Source of the DNA: Lithodes maja
Lineage: Eukaryota > Arthropoda > Malacostraca > Decapoda > Lithodidae
Direction: 5' to 3'
NCBI GenBank assembly: GCA_037953745.1
Contig: JBAKBP010000183.1
Span: forward strand, 297,771 to 361,770
Length of the DNA: 64,000 bases
Shown here one piece after another: positions 9,850 to 20,876 of this stretch. The position numbers and the translations under genes were made by a program. The notes beneath the pieces were generated by a model, which worked only from the letters and a program-made list of their open reading frames with translations, ran no database searches and had not been told where the DNA came from. How positions within the stretch are numbered: the stretch's first letter is position 1; each line of letters begins with the position of its first letter.

Positions 9850-10900
9850 CTTGACGTCGCCCGTCGCCCTCGTCTTGGTTCTCGCCCTGAGGCCGGGGTT
9901 AGCGGCTCTGCTCCTATGCGCCCTCCCCTGGCCTCTACGGATAGGGGCTCTCCTCCCTTCCGCCCGCTTTCCTAGCCCAGCCGACTTCCTCTTCCGTTGT
10001 CCTCTCCGCACGCGGTTGTTCGTGCTGTCGCTGGCCCTCTGCTCCCTCCTACACTGTCCGGGAGGGTCCGCCTGGGTGTCGTTGCTTCTCCTCCTTCACC
10101 TGCTTCAGTGCCTCTTCTTCCTTCACGGTCTCGTCCCGCGGTGGGGGTCCCTCCCTCCTCCGCCTCGGTGTCGGGCCGCCCTGTTCTCTCAGCCCCGGGG
10201 GTCCTTGCTCTGTTTCCCCCTGCGGCTCCTTCTGGCCTCCTTTCACCCGGCCAGCCTTCCCCCTCCCGTCGTCCTGCTCCTCCTCCTTCTTCTCTTCCTG
10301 CCCTTCACTTCCCGTCTCGCCTGGGGGGTACCCCTCCTCTTGCCTCGGTGAGGCTTCGGGGTCCCCCTTTTCTCGGGTGCTGTCGTGTCGCTGGAAGAGG
10401 GGGATGGTGCTGTTTCCCCCTCGGCCGTTCGTGTTCGGGGACGGGTCCCTCTACGGCGACGCGGCCGTCGTCGCTCGCCTTCCTTGGGCCGCGACGCTGC
10501 TGGTTCGTGTCGTGGGTCTCGCTCCCGCTCACGCTTGTCCCTGCGGACCGACCCTTCTGGGTGGGGGGGGGGGTGGGGGGGGTCGCCTCTCTCGGTTCGA
10601 TTGTTGGCTTTGCGGGACTGGGTTGTGTCACGCTTCGACGGGTGCTTGGCGTCGTTGGCCGCCTCCCTCTTCTCGCGCTTCTTGGCGGTGCCTCCCCCTC
10701 AGCGCCTCGCCTTTCCTACCCCTGCTACGGTCCCGCTCCCTTCTGCAGGCCTCCGCTCTGGTCAGACTTCAGCCGCACTGACCTCCTTCCGGCTGTTCAG
10801 TCCCTGGCTGTGTTGGCGGGTCTGTCCTCCTATGGGATGGGTTTGTGCGGCGCCGGTACGCCTGGCTTCGCCGTCATGCTCGGTCGCCCTCTCCCCTTGG
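9850..10900 (+). pseudogene. Probable DIRS gag region, Pro/Ser/Ala-rich, decayed
   Basis: The frame running through 9997-10560 is rich in P, S, A and R ('PPSPASVPLLPSRSRPAV' style), as expected for a disordered nucleic-acid-binding capsid-like protein. It lies upstream of the RT, where DIRS gag belongs. No zinc knuckle or conserved capsid motif is recognisable and poly-G runs near 10560-10580 differ in length between the two element copies. The assignment rests on position and composition only. Confidence 0.4.
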
Positions 10901-12149
10901 GGGCCTGGTTTGCTGTGGCCTTCGCCTTCACACTGTTCCGTCGACGGCTCTCCTTCGGTCCCTCCCTTAGGTTACTCGCCTTGACGTTGGACTGGGGTCG
11001 TCCCTGCTTTTGCCTCCTCTTGTGTCTGTCGGCAGGTTGGCCGGCGCGTTCTGGTCCTGGATGGGCGCGCCCATTCTTGAACTTTGTTCTATTGCTACCC
11101 CGTTCTTCTCTCCCCCGGATCAGGCCTCTGTCGCCACGGTTTTTCCCTTGCGACGGAGGGTGACGGACTTCTTGTCTTGTCTTTCGGTTCCCTCCAGCCG
11201 TCTGTTCCCGCCTGCGGCTTTTCGGGGCGTCTGCGCCAGGCGCTCTTCGCGAGGGTTTGGACCGCGTTCTGCGGGTCCGCCTTCGGCTCGCGGTGTCTTT
11301 GGTTCCCGAGCTGCAGGCGGTTTTGTGCGCGGCAACTCGGCGCCGCCCGACAGTGCGGTCCTCGTTCTGCCGGCCGGCCCCCTTGGATATTCGTCAGGGT
11401 TTGTTGTACTCTGCGCTACATACGTCGGGGTTGTTTCAGCTGGTTGCTTGGGTATGCTCGCTTCTCTGGCGGCGGCCCCTGCTTCCGACACGCGACGACG
11501 CGCTGTGTCATTGCGTTCCCTGCTTCCGTCACGCACCGTCGTGCTGTGTCGCACGCGGGGTCTTCTCAGTCCCTTCCTTCTGCCGGTCCTCTTCGGGGTG
11601 CTGCTACACGTGCTGCCGCCTTGCGCGGCCGCAGGACTGGGACGTTGCAGGCCAGTGCGTCGCTTCCGCCTCGCCCTTCTGTTCTTGCCCCTTTTCATCC
11701 CCGCTGTGTCGGGGCTGGCCGTCCTTCCACTTCCGGCCGCCCTTCGACGTGGTCTGCCCCGCGCCGGCCTGGGGTTGGGGGGGGGGGGGGTAGAGGTCGA
11801 CGTGGCGCTCGTGCCCGCACGGCCCGTACCGAGGGTACCTCCGCGTCAACACAATGTGTAGTTCTCTGGGTCGGCCTCCTTGTTCTCCTTCTCGCCTGGC
11901 CGACCGGGTCGCTCCCCTCCTCTCGGGTGCTCCCTCGGGTTGTTTTTGCCCTTGCACCCCTCGGTTGCCGCGAGGGACATTGGGGGCGGCGGGTTGCGCG
12001 GTGGGGTCTCCCCTGGTGGTGGGCGTCTCGACCCCCTTTCCGCTCTTGTCACCGCCGCCGGCCCTTCTCTTCGGACGTGGCCCACGTGCTCCCTTCCATG
12101 CCCGGGCTGGGTAGCGTCGAGGGGGTTGATCGCCGGTCGCCCGGTTTTC

Positions 12150-13020
12150 CTCTCCCGTGTCTTTCTGGTCCCGTCGAACTGCGACGCGATGCGACCGTTG
12201 GTGGTTCTGTCGGCCCTCACCGGGCGCGTCCTGCTCACTCGGTTTCGGATGCTGCCGGTACCCCTGGTACGCCTGGGCCTGTGCCCTCCAGGATGCGTCT
12301 TGGCTCGTTCCTCTCCATCCTCTCTTCCAGCGATTCTTGGCCGTTCGGACTTCCGATCGTGTGTTCCTGTTCGCCGGCCTTCCCTTCGGTCTCCACATGT
12401 GGGGCGGGCTCTGGGTCCTCTCCTCAGGAGCGGGCTCCAGCTCCTGTTTTCCTTGGCCGACTGGTTGGTTGTTTCCGAAGCCCTCGGCCTGTGCGTTGGC
12501 GCCGCCCTCACAGTCGTTCGCACCGTCGCACGGTTAGGGTTCCCCTTTTGGTGTTCCCGTTTCACGCTTGACCCCGTCGCGTGTCGTGCCGTGGGTCGCT
12601 CTCGCATGGGTTTTCTCCGGCGCTACGGTGACCCGGGGTCTGCCGACCGCGGTGCTCCTTCGGTGGACGGTCTTCGCCGTGTTGCACTCGGTCTCCCTCC
12701 TGGGGTGGCTCTGGGACTCGTTCGTGGGACTCGTTCGTGGGTTCGCTGCTTTGGGCCGCTCTGCCCCTTTCCTTAGGGTGCCTCTGGCTCCTCCGCCTCC
12801 TCCTCATGGGCCCCGTGATGTTTCCGTTGCCCCTCTGGTTCGGCTCCTGCCGCTCCTGCGTCCCGTTCGCTGCCGCTTCGGTCTCTGGGTTGCTCCGGGC
12901 TCGCTCTCTGCGGCTGTGCCCTGGTCCGCCCCCCTCGCCGACGGTCTGGGTAGCCACAGATCCGTCGAGCGAGGTTGGGTGGGGTTCCCGATCGAACCTG
13001 GGCCGTCCACTTCCTGGCTG
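12150..13020 (+). pseudogene. DIRS reverse transcriptase / RNase H, frameshifted (copy 1)
   Basis: RT motifs appear in successive frames: 'RVFLVPS...MRPLVVLSAL...TRFRML' (about 12155-12265), then 'LQDASWLVPLHPLFQRFLAV' after a frameshift near 12270. Copy 1 then has a 25-bp deletion near 12399 that removes the middle of the 'LPFGLHIAPRLF' motif, which is intact in copy 2. The catalytic YxDD position reads 'SLADWLV', so the first aspartate is replaced. An RNase H motif, 'VWVATDPSSEVGWGS', is at about 12944-12988. A 13-bp tandem duplication at ~12717-12742 shifts the frame again. The wording is that of DIRS/YR-retrotransposon RTs, not of LINEs or Ty3. Confidence 0.75.
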
Positions 13021-13863
13021 ATGGGTGGGTCTCCCTCCCCTTACCAATCTATGCCCTCGGACTGTTGGTTCCTCAGTTCTTCCTGCGGGTCCCCGCGCTG
13101 GCCCTTCGGGGTCAGTCGGTGGCCTTCGGGTTAGACACTCAGACAGGCTGTCCCCTGTTTTCCTTCTGCGGGGGTTCCTCCAGGTCGTTGACTCTATTGG
13201 GGGTCTCGGTGGAGTTGTTCTTCCTCGCGGCCCGACACCCTTCTCCTTGCATGCCTCCTCCCTGCCCGGGCCGGCCACCCTGTGGGCGGCCGCCCTGTCG
13301 TGTGGGCAGGGCGTTCTTGTTGAATGGGCGTTGCAACGGACTGTGTTCACCGACCTCGCGGCTTCCTGAGGTGTTCCGGAGGTCGCCTTGTTCGCATCGG
13401 GGGTGCCGCGCCAGTTGCCTTTGGACCTCTCCCTCCGGCCTCGCGCTCCGGGGAGGGTCCGGCCGCTTTCATGGTGGCCTGGTACGGGTGGCGGTCGATA
13501 TCCATCTTTCCGCCCCCAGACGCGCTGTTGCTGTGCCCAGTCCTCGCCAGGCTGCGGCTGTGCCACGGCTGCGTCGGGCTCCTCGCGCCTCTGTGGCCGG
13601 CACGGGCTTGGTCCGCCCGGTTGCCGTGGTGGTGCCCGAGTCCGGTCCCTCTACCTGTCTCCGGCTTCCGCTTGGGCTCGGTTGGGGCCCTGCGGCCCTC
13701 GTTGGCCTTCGCATCGTGCTTGTTCATGTGGCACGGTGGCTCCCGGTCCCGGGCCGGGCCCTGACTGACCTCCTGCTGCGTTCCTGGCCGTCTTCTCCTT
13801 GGGGGCCTTCCGGGTCCCGCTGGAGGTCTTTTCCTAGGTGGCTACGGGCCACTCGCCTGCCTG

Positions 13864-14690
13864 TTGGCTCTCCTTCCCTCGTCCTCCGCTCCTTGTTTCA
13901 CCTCTTCCGTACGCGTCACTTTCGAGTCGTCGCTATACGTCCCCGCTTGTCTGCCGTCCGGGGGGCTCTTTGGGTCCGTCGCTCGGCTGGTCGTTCTGAC
14001 ACAGGTGCTGGATTCCTTCCTGACGGCTGCTTTCAGGGATCGACCTCCTCCGCGCCTAGTCCCTCCGCAGTGGGTTCTGGGGCGGGCTCTGGTCCTTCTG
14101 GCTTCGCCCTCGTCTACGAGGGCCACTACGCCGGTTCTGTTGCTCGGGCGTCCGCTCTTCCTTGTCGCTCTGGCCGCTGGGGTTCGGGTGTCTGCCCTAG
14201 CGGTATTGTCGTGGCCCCGGGACTGCGTGCGATTCTCCCCGTCCCTGCATGGCGTCTCGTTCGCCTCCTCCCCTCCTTTTGTTGCCACGCTTGGGAGGGC
14301 GGCCCCCGTCTTTCCGGCCTTTCGCCGTCCAGGTTTTCCGGCTTGGGCATCCTCGCCATGTGTGGTGCCCGGTGTCGGCCTTGCGCTCCTCTGTTGCGTC
14401 TGTGGCGCCGCCTTCGGGTCCTGCTGTGTGGGTGTCTCCTCGGACGGGTGGGTGGCTCTCGCAGGTGCAGTTGGGGCGCCGCGTTAGTCGGACCGTTCGT
14501 GCCCGTCGCCCTGTTTGTAGGGTTTCTGCGCACGATGTCAGATCCTTTGCTGCCTCCTTCCGGTTCCTGCCGCGTCGATCCTTACCTGCCTTCGCCTCTG
14601 CGGTTTTGTGGGTCTTCTATCAATTCCTTCATCTCCTCCTACCTCTCCGTGTCCAGTGTTCGACCCCCTCGGCTGGTGATTGCTCTCGGG
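13864..14690 (+). pseudogene. DIRS tyrosine recombinase, frameshifted (copy 1)
   Basis: The tyrosine recombinase of DIRS elements integrates the circular cDNA. About 14140-14210 encodes 'LFLVALAAGVRVSALAVLSW', matching the first catalytic-arginine region (usual form RVSEL; here RVSAL). About 14530-14560 encodes 'SAHDVRSFAAS', matching the H-x-x-R box, but in another frame. About 14615-14655 encodes 'SINSFISSYLSV' in a third frame, matching the region of the nucleophilic tyrosine. All three catalytic regions can be seen but not in one open frame, and the same frame changes are present in copy 2. Confidence 0.7.
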
Positions 14691-15143
14691 GGTCGTGTTT
14701 CCTGGGCTCTGGCGAAGATCCCTGGTCTTCCCCCCCTTGTCCCTCGTTCTTTTCCTTTGTTTTATATGACAAAGGGGGGGGGGGGGGGGGTGTACGGGTT
14801 TGCAACACTGAATTGCAAGTTTGGGATTGTATATTGTTCCAGTACATAAGTGTTTTTGCCACATTGAAAATTGTGTTTTGTTCTTGTGTTCAGTGTTTTT
14901 GTTGGTTTTTGAAGAAAAGGGATTTTGGGTACAGTACCTTTTTGGTTTCAGACAAGTCTATGTTTTTGCATTACTATGAATGACGGGCATGTGTTAAAAC
15001 TGTTCTTTTTAGCTACTCCTCAGTTTTTCACTCTTTTATTAGACTCTCTTGTTTAAATTGTGTCTTTGTCATTCATACTTTTGTTTTATGCATTGGTTTT
15101 TTTGGTAGGTTGGGCTTGGATGTCCTCCTCCTATTTGTTATGC

Positions 15144-15257
15144 AGCCTTGACGTTGGATTTGCCAAGACTACTAACAAATTGGGAGGTTTGACGTACCTC
15201 CCAACCTACCAAATAGGAAAACCTACTATTTGGTAGTAGTCTTGGAAAATCCAACGT
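15144..15257 (+). repeat. DIRS internal complementary region, copy 1
   Basis: Bases 15144-15180 are the reverse complement of the first 37 bases of the element (7492-7528). Bases 15181-15257 are the reverse complement of the last 77 bases (15591-15667). Joined, they template the circle junction during DIRS replication. They also fix the element ends as 'ATTTG...' and '...CCTCCCA', which agrees with the ends deduced from the LINE interrupted by copy 2. Confidence 0.88.
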
Positions 15258-15319
15258 ACATAATACCCTCCCTCACGCCGGACCCCTGCCCATCCGCGTT
15301 CTTCTGCTGACGTGAGATG

Positions 15320-15667
15320 TGATAACAAGAGAGGGTCGCTCATGCGCACGTTCGACAGTGATCTGCACATGACGGAACACGGGATGGGCCTTAAGCGGTA
15401 ACTAAGGTAAACCCCTTTTTCTTCTCTTCTATGCTTTTTTCACCTTCGGTGGTAGTTTTGGTTAATGTACAACGTCTCCTAGAGCAAGATAAGGAGTAGA
15501 CTCTAGACGTTTTCTTTTTAACCGCGGTTGGAATGACGACATAGCAGTCAAAATAGACAAGTCGTCATTGCAATTAGGTTAATAGCCTTGACGTTGGATT
15601 TTCCAAGACTACTACCAAATAGTAGGTTTTCCTATTTGGTAGGTTGGGAGGTACGTCAAACCTCCCA
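15320..15667 (+). repeat. DIRS copy 1 right inverted terminal repeat with terminal hairpins
   Basis: Inverse of the left arm plus a ~47-base extension. The extension carries two strong dyads: 'ctaccaaatag...ctatttggtag' and 'gggaggtacgtcaaacctccc'. The hairpins reach the very end of the element. Confidence 0.85.
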
Positions 15668-15757
15668 ATTTATTACACAATTAGGCTAGTATACAATTAA
15701 TAGAATTTGAGCAATTTATAGCCATTATTTCCCAAGGTAACTACAGTACAAGGTAAC
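15668..15757. other. Short spacer
   Basis: AT-rich flank of DIRS copy 1. Nothing recognised. Confidence 0.5.
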
Positions 15758-16841
15758 TTGCAACAACGCGTCCTTGATGCGTGGGGTTCACAACCTGAAT
15801 CTAATAATTTCCTTTCACTTAAGGATGACATTTCCTTGTGGCCTTCATCGATTGCTTCATGTCGAGCGGACCAAACGCTATTGACACGTTTGCGTATTGG
15901 TCACACGCGTCTTACTCATGGTTATTTGATGTCCACCCCTCGAGATCTACCGCCTGAGTGTCAACTATGTCACACCCCATTAACCTATAAACGGCGAGCA
16001 GGGGGTATTGAACTCGATGCCCCTGGGCAAGCATATTATGCTCCATTCATGCCTATAATCGTCATTTTACGATAAATATCGTTATTACTTATTCATATGC
16101 GCCTATTTTACCTTCACTATGAAGATAGTAACCTGTAACAACAATAAAACAAGTGGAAATATAATTTTTCTGGTCAAAATCGCGAATATACATGGAGCAG
16201 CCCATTCATGAATTATGGAGCAAATTGAGGCAACCCCTCCCTTCACGAGGCCTCAAGCCTGACTGAGCTTACTCATCCACACTCTCGCTTGTGTAACACA
16301 CCCGCTAGGCACATAAGCACATCCTCCACACATTTTGCTAATGTTAGCACAAAAATATACCAACGAATTAGGGAATAACAGGGAAAATAGGTGATAATTG
16401 AAGGGGGAGGGGGAAGGAGGGGATGTGGAGGAGTGATATGAGGTATAGGAAAAAATAAAATAAAAAATGATTAGTGCTACTGGGGCCGTTTAAAATGTTT
16501 TTTTTTAGGCCTTCCCTCTTAAGAGCTTTGCCGCCCTCGCCCAGTAAAACTTCTTATGAGCTTTCTCGCCGTTGCCAGGTTAACAGTCCATCATTTTCTC
16601 TGTATTTGTCTGGCGTATGAGCCACAACGATGTTGATTCCTGCAGCACGCCTCATACACTATTCTTTCTTTCAATTACGCTCCTATCAGACAATACTTGA
16701 AAGCCATCAAACTTTATGATGATGTCTGACTACTGACAGTTACATGACTTGACTTTGCACCTCCTCACCGAACACTAGCCTTGTGAAGACCCTGGCCCAG
16801 TGGGCTAGTATAAAATAAACACAGCAACAACAACAACAACC
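15758..16841 (+). pseudogene. 5'-truncated I-type LINE tail (end of ORF2 and 3' UTR), split by a MITE
   Basis: 15758-15983 encodes the region just before the C-terminal zinc motif of an I-type LINE ORF2. It closely resembles residues ~1150-1212 of the intact I-type ORF2 in this window ('RADQTLLTRLR', 'LTHGYLMSTPR', 'ECQ.CHT'). The frame continues after the MITE at 16584 as 'VHHFLCIC'. The 3' UTR ends with the family word 'cccagtgggctagtataaaa' and a (CAA)n tail at 16822-16841. It is a partial, older relative of the 20436-27467 element. Confidence 0.8.
15984..16579. mobile_element. TTAA-flanked MITE (piggyBac-like), 596 bp
   Basis: It is bounded by TTAA at 15980-15983 and 16580-16583. The ends are 'CCTATAAACGGCGAG' and, inverted, 'CCTGGCAACGGCGAG', with 12 of 15 identical. 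Removing the element plus one TTAA restores the LINE frame across the site. A TTAA duplication and CC-starting ends are the signature of piggyBac-family transposition. No transposase is encoded, so it is non-autonomous. A second inner 'agctttgccgccctcgccc' near the right end echoes the terminal sequence. Confidence 0.8.
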
Positions 16842-17274
16842 AGTAGGCCTAATACCAATATCATTATTAGGTATAAAACACTTATAAACCTTAAAAATAA
16901 AAAAATAGCTGTGATCCGTCTCCATGGGCTGTGAATATGCAGCCTCATTGTGGTAAGCCTTCGTAAAGGCTGGTCTTAACACCCGATACAAATGGCGGCC
17001 ATGCTGAGCATGAACAAGATGGAGTGAGAGGCCCGGATGAATAGGGAAAATGTGACAAAATCTGATTGGCTGAAAAAAGTGGTGATACAATAATGAACTG
17101 CTTTTGTTTCAAAAGCGCTAAGACAATGGTTCTTTTGTGAAAACCTTGTCAAAGAGATTGATTGGTGGCAGCACTGTGCCAGCAGCGAGGGGGTATGACA
17201 ATGTGTAATGGCTGCGGGAGTACCGGTACAGTCACGCTGCCGGACGTAGGATAAGTTAAATTGATAAGAGTTGT
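16842..17274. other. Gene-free spacer
   Basis: No exon or element recognised. It precedes the five-level nest. Confidence 0.5.
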
Positions 17275-17499
17275 GTTAGCGGGCGTACCGTCCGCTTTGT
17301 TGTTGTTGTTCCCTAAGCTGCCTGGCCGAACAGCCCCGAGTCCCTGAGGAAGGCCATGGCCACGATCGGGCTTTCCCACAGAGCTCTCATTGAGTGTAGA
17401 TTGTGTTGTTGGCGTAAGTGGTTGTGTGAAATGCAGTCTTCTATGATGTGTTTAATTCTTACAGTATTTCTTACAGTAGATCCTCTGGAAAAAGGCAAA

Positions 17500-18902
17500 C
17501 TATGCCTGTGTATCCAGCTCAGTACCAGTACTTGCACTGCTGCGGTCGTTCACGGTGTTGGCGGCGGCGGTAGCAGACGCAACAATTTTACTATTCTGTA
17601 TTTTTGTTTTATAATCAAACTTCAAATCTTGTCTTCCCCATGCTTTATCAAGATTACTTTCAAACTCCCTTATTGATTCGGAATCGACTACATACTGGGG
17701 CAGTGCGTTCCACTCATTTACCACTCTATCACAAAATGAGTTCTTTGCCTTCTCAAGCCTATTTCTTTCTTTGTAAATTTTCTTAGAGTGTCCTCTCGTT
17801 CTTGTTCCCTCCCGCATCAAGAAGATACCTTCACACACATCCTCATCGTACTTTCCTGACACTATCTTAAAAGTCTCTATCATATCCCCTCTCTTTCTCC
17901 TATATGCCAGTGTCGGAAGCCCCAGTGTCCTCAACCTCTGCTCATAGCCTGCGTTCTTCAACGTTGGTACCAGCTTTCTAGCTCTCCTCTGCACTTTCTC
18001 CACTGCTTCTATATCCTTTACCATATATGGAGCCCACACCTGGTTTGCATATTCCAGGTGCGGCCTAACCAGCGCTGTATATAGATTCCTGAAGATTTCT
18101 TCGTCAAGTGACACAAATGTCCTCCTTATCAGCCCTACAATTCTATTGGCTTTGTTTATCTTTTCCGCTAAATGTTCTGAGAAATTTAACTTATTGTCTA
18201 TCACTACTCCTATATCCTTTTCTGCACTCACTTCCTCCATCGCTTCATACATACTGTATCCTACCTTGTCTATCTTGCTGGTCCCAATCCGCATGTACTT
18301 GCATTTTTTTGGATGAAAAGGCATTAACCAATGCTCAGACCATCCCTTCATGTCCTCCACATCTCCTTGAAGCAAACCCATATCTTCCTTACTCCTCACT
18401 CTTCTATACAGTTTAGTGTCATCCGCATACAGGTATACCTCACTTCCATTAGTTATAACTTCAGGCAAGTCGTTGATAAATATAACGAACAGCAGTGGTC
18501 CCAACACAGATCCCTGAGGTACCCCACTTGTAATTTCCCTCCACCCCGAGCCTATTCCATTCACCAGTACCCTCTGTCTCCGATCTTTCAGGAAGGCTTC
18601 TATCCATTTCACACATTTCTCCCCTATATTATAGCTTCTAACTTTCTCTATTAACCTTTTATGTGGGACCTTATCGAAGGCCTTCATAAAATCGCAATAT
18701 ACCACGTCTATTACATCACCATCTTCTAGAATTTGCATCCAATCATCTACCACCTTAATTAGCTGTAGTACCGTCGACCTCCCCGGCAAGAATCCGAACT
18801 GTCTCCCACTGAAAAGTTGGTTTGACTTCATATGATCCATTATTCCTTCTCTAATTACCGTTTCCATTAGTTTACACACAACACTTGTCAAACTGACTGG
18901 TC

Positions 18903-18904
<2 letters not shown>
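17500..18904 (-). pseudogene. CR1 ORF2, C-terminal RT part
   Basis: It continues the CR1 reverse transcriptase after the nested insertion, from 'RPVSLTSVVCKLMETVI' to the stop at 17500. Visible are 'DFMKAFDKVPH' (motif A), 'SGVPQGSVLGPLLF' (motif B), 'YLYADDTKLY' (catalytic YADD) and the CR1-type C-terminal 'ALVRPHLEYANQVWAPYM' block. This part has no internal stop, so the damage to the gene here is chiefly the insertion. Confidence 0.85.
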
Positions 18905-18936
<32 letters not shown>

Positions 18937-19307
18937 TATTTCAGACTCACACAGTACAGAGGGGACCATACTGGGGTCCATATATACCTTACAGTAACAT
19001 AAATATATATAAATATATATAAGCTACTGTACATAGGCTACATAAAATAAAAATAAATTAAATAATACCCAGCTTACTATCATGTAGTTCACAGCACTGC
19101 CTCAACCAAAAACAGTGGTCATCAAACTACTGTGTTACCAAAACCACTGTCCTAATTGTGTACAGTACCATGCCTCACATCATTTAGCTTCCGGTACAGT
19201 ATGTTGCTACAGTACAGTATAGGAATATCGGTACTGTACTGCACTATGAGGATCAGTACCGGTATGCTAATTCTGTAGAGTAGCAGACCTGAAATCATTA
19301 CTTAAGG

Positions 19308-20422
19308 TTAAATATAGAGCAACTTCCTCCAGTGTGCCTGGATCCTGGAGGTGTACACTATGCTTGGAGTTTGTAGCATTTTAATGATCCTGTTCTCAGA
19401 AGTGTTAAGGCGCTGAATGAATTTATATGTTAGCTTTCTAATGAGTGATTTGTAACAGTGTAAGTTCATATAGGCACATAGCGTACTTGTACTCTCATAT
19501 TTTGAGAGCCCCAGAAACATTTTCATGATATTGTGATATGAGATACTTAGTCTATTCACTGTAATTTTCTTATAGTTCCACCATAGTTGTGCTGTATACA
19601 TTGGTGAGCAGTAGGAGTTGAACAATGTTATTTTTGTATCCCATGTGCACATATGAAATTTTCTTAATATTGAATTTCCCTGCATGTAAAGTTGCCTTCG
19701 CTGACGACCCATATCCTCATCATCTGAGCGATCACATGAAATATAGTGTCCTAGATACTTTACTTTACTTACTTCTTCTATAATTTCTTCATATAAATGG
19801 AATTTAGGTAGCTTTGATTTCAATAGAAGGTTAGATTTAAATATTATGATATTGCTCTTTATAGGATTAAATTTGACTGAATGTTCGATTCCAAATTGTT
19901 CACATACTCTTAATAATTTATCCAGTCCTGCTCCAGAGGGCGCGATTAAGGCTAGGTCATCAGCATACATGAGATGATTTACAATGGTGCTGCCAATACA
20001 GCACCCAGTGCGAGTCTTGTTCAGCTCCAGACTAAGATCATCCATGTAGACGTTGAAAAGATACGGAGACAATATCCCCCCCTGCCTAACACCATTGGTT
20101 ACGGCGAAAGAGCCTGACAGGATGTTGCCCCATCTTACACACATTTTTTGATTAGCATACCAGAAAATAAGTATCCTAACAATATAGCTAGGCACTCCCC
20201 TGTTAACTAATTTTTCAAATAAGGTTTTGTGACACACCCTATCAAAAGCCTTACTTGCATCAAGAAAACAAGAGAAAATTGAGCTATTTAGTTTGTTGTA
20301 TGTATCAATCACTTCTTTCAGCACATATATGCATTGGTCTGTGCCATGATTTTTCTTAAAGCCAAACTGATTGCTGCTGGTGACAATATATGCAGACATT
20401 CTTTCTAGCATTATCATTTCAA
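19308..20422 (-). pseudogene. Level-4 LINE ORF2, C-terminal RT part
   Basis: It resumes after the I-type insertion at 'VVEMIMLERM' and runs to a stop at 19308. The RT motifs 'CFLDASKAFDRV', 'NGVRQGGILSPYLF' and the catalytic 'YADD' are intact. Taken with 27481-29234, the endonuclease-RT gene has no other visible break, so the nested insertion seems to be what inactivated it. Confidence 0.85.
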
Positions 20423-20435
20423 CTACCTTACTCCC
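20423..20435. repeat. Target-site duplication of the I-type LINE (left)
   Basis: AACTACCTTACTC at 20423-20435 is repeated exactly at 27468-27480. It is a 13-bp duplication of the host LINE sequence. Confidence 0.95.
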
Positions 20436-20876
20436 CCGCTCTGCCTGCTTCGTTGGTTTCACTTTTGAACACGTGCGGGGGCTGACGGAGGCGGCAGGAG
20501 GGGAGTGCATGCCCGCATGCCCACCCTTCCTGCCGCCCCCAACTAATTGTAGTGGGCCCTATCATTTCTCATCCTTTCTGTTTTCCGTTTTTCCCTTTTT
20601 CCCGCTGCCCCCTCCTTTGGGAGCACCGTGACTGTCATGAGGTAAACGACCGTACTCACTCTTTGGTTTCGTTGGAGGGTGTTGTGGGTCGGCAATCCCT
20701 ACACCCGTCGAACTGTGGTACCCGACGTGTTCGAGCGAGGGGAAACTTTTATGCCAAACCCTAACCCTTGTGCTGGGTCGGCGATCGACGGATCGACGGC
20801 CCTTAAGGTGCATTAGTCGGGGTGTATATCTGCAAGAATTCCTAGGGCGGTCGTCCCGTCCTCTAATTGTGGCTCC

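Larger units (their letters stand above)
7492..15667 (+). mobile_element. DIRS1-like tyrosine-recombinase retrotransposon, copy 1 (8176 bp, defective)
   Basis: DIRS elements reverse-transcribe into a circle that a tyrosine recombinase integrates, so they make no target duplication. Here AT-rich inverted terminal repeats (7492-7792 and 15320-15667) enclose a GC-rich body. An internal complementary region (15144-15257) equals the reverse complement of the left end joined to that of the right end, which is the diagnostic DIRS feature. Fragments of RT, RNase H and tyrosine recombinase occur in the expected order but in different frames. The joined flanks show no target duplication. A second, inverted copy (37136-45313, 8178 bp) is nearly identical. 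The many long open frames here are a by-product of high GC and few stops: indels between copies are 11, 13 and 25 bp, not multiples of three. Confidence 0.85.

Noticed and set aside
9997..14849. Long Pro/Arg/Ser-rich open frames (up to ~620 codons) in both strands of the GC-rich block, as possible novel proteins
   Set aside because: Long frames occur in almost every frame, as expected of stop-poor GC-rich DNA, and indels between the two copies (11, 13, 25 bp) break them. The recognisable motifs are decayed DIRS domains.
7492..15667. DNA transposon with long terminal inverted repeats, or a Helitron/Maverick
   Set aside because: No transposase, Rep/helicase or Maverick genes. The internal complementary region and lack of TSD fit DIRS far better.
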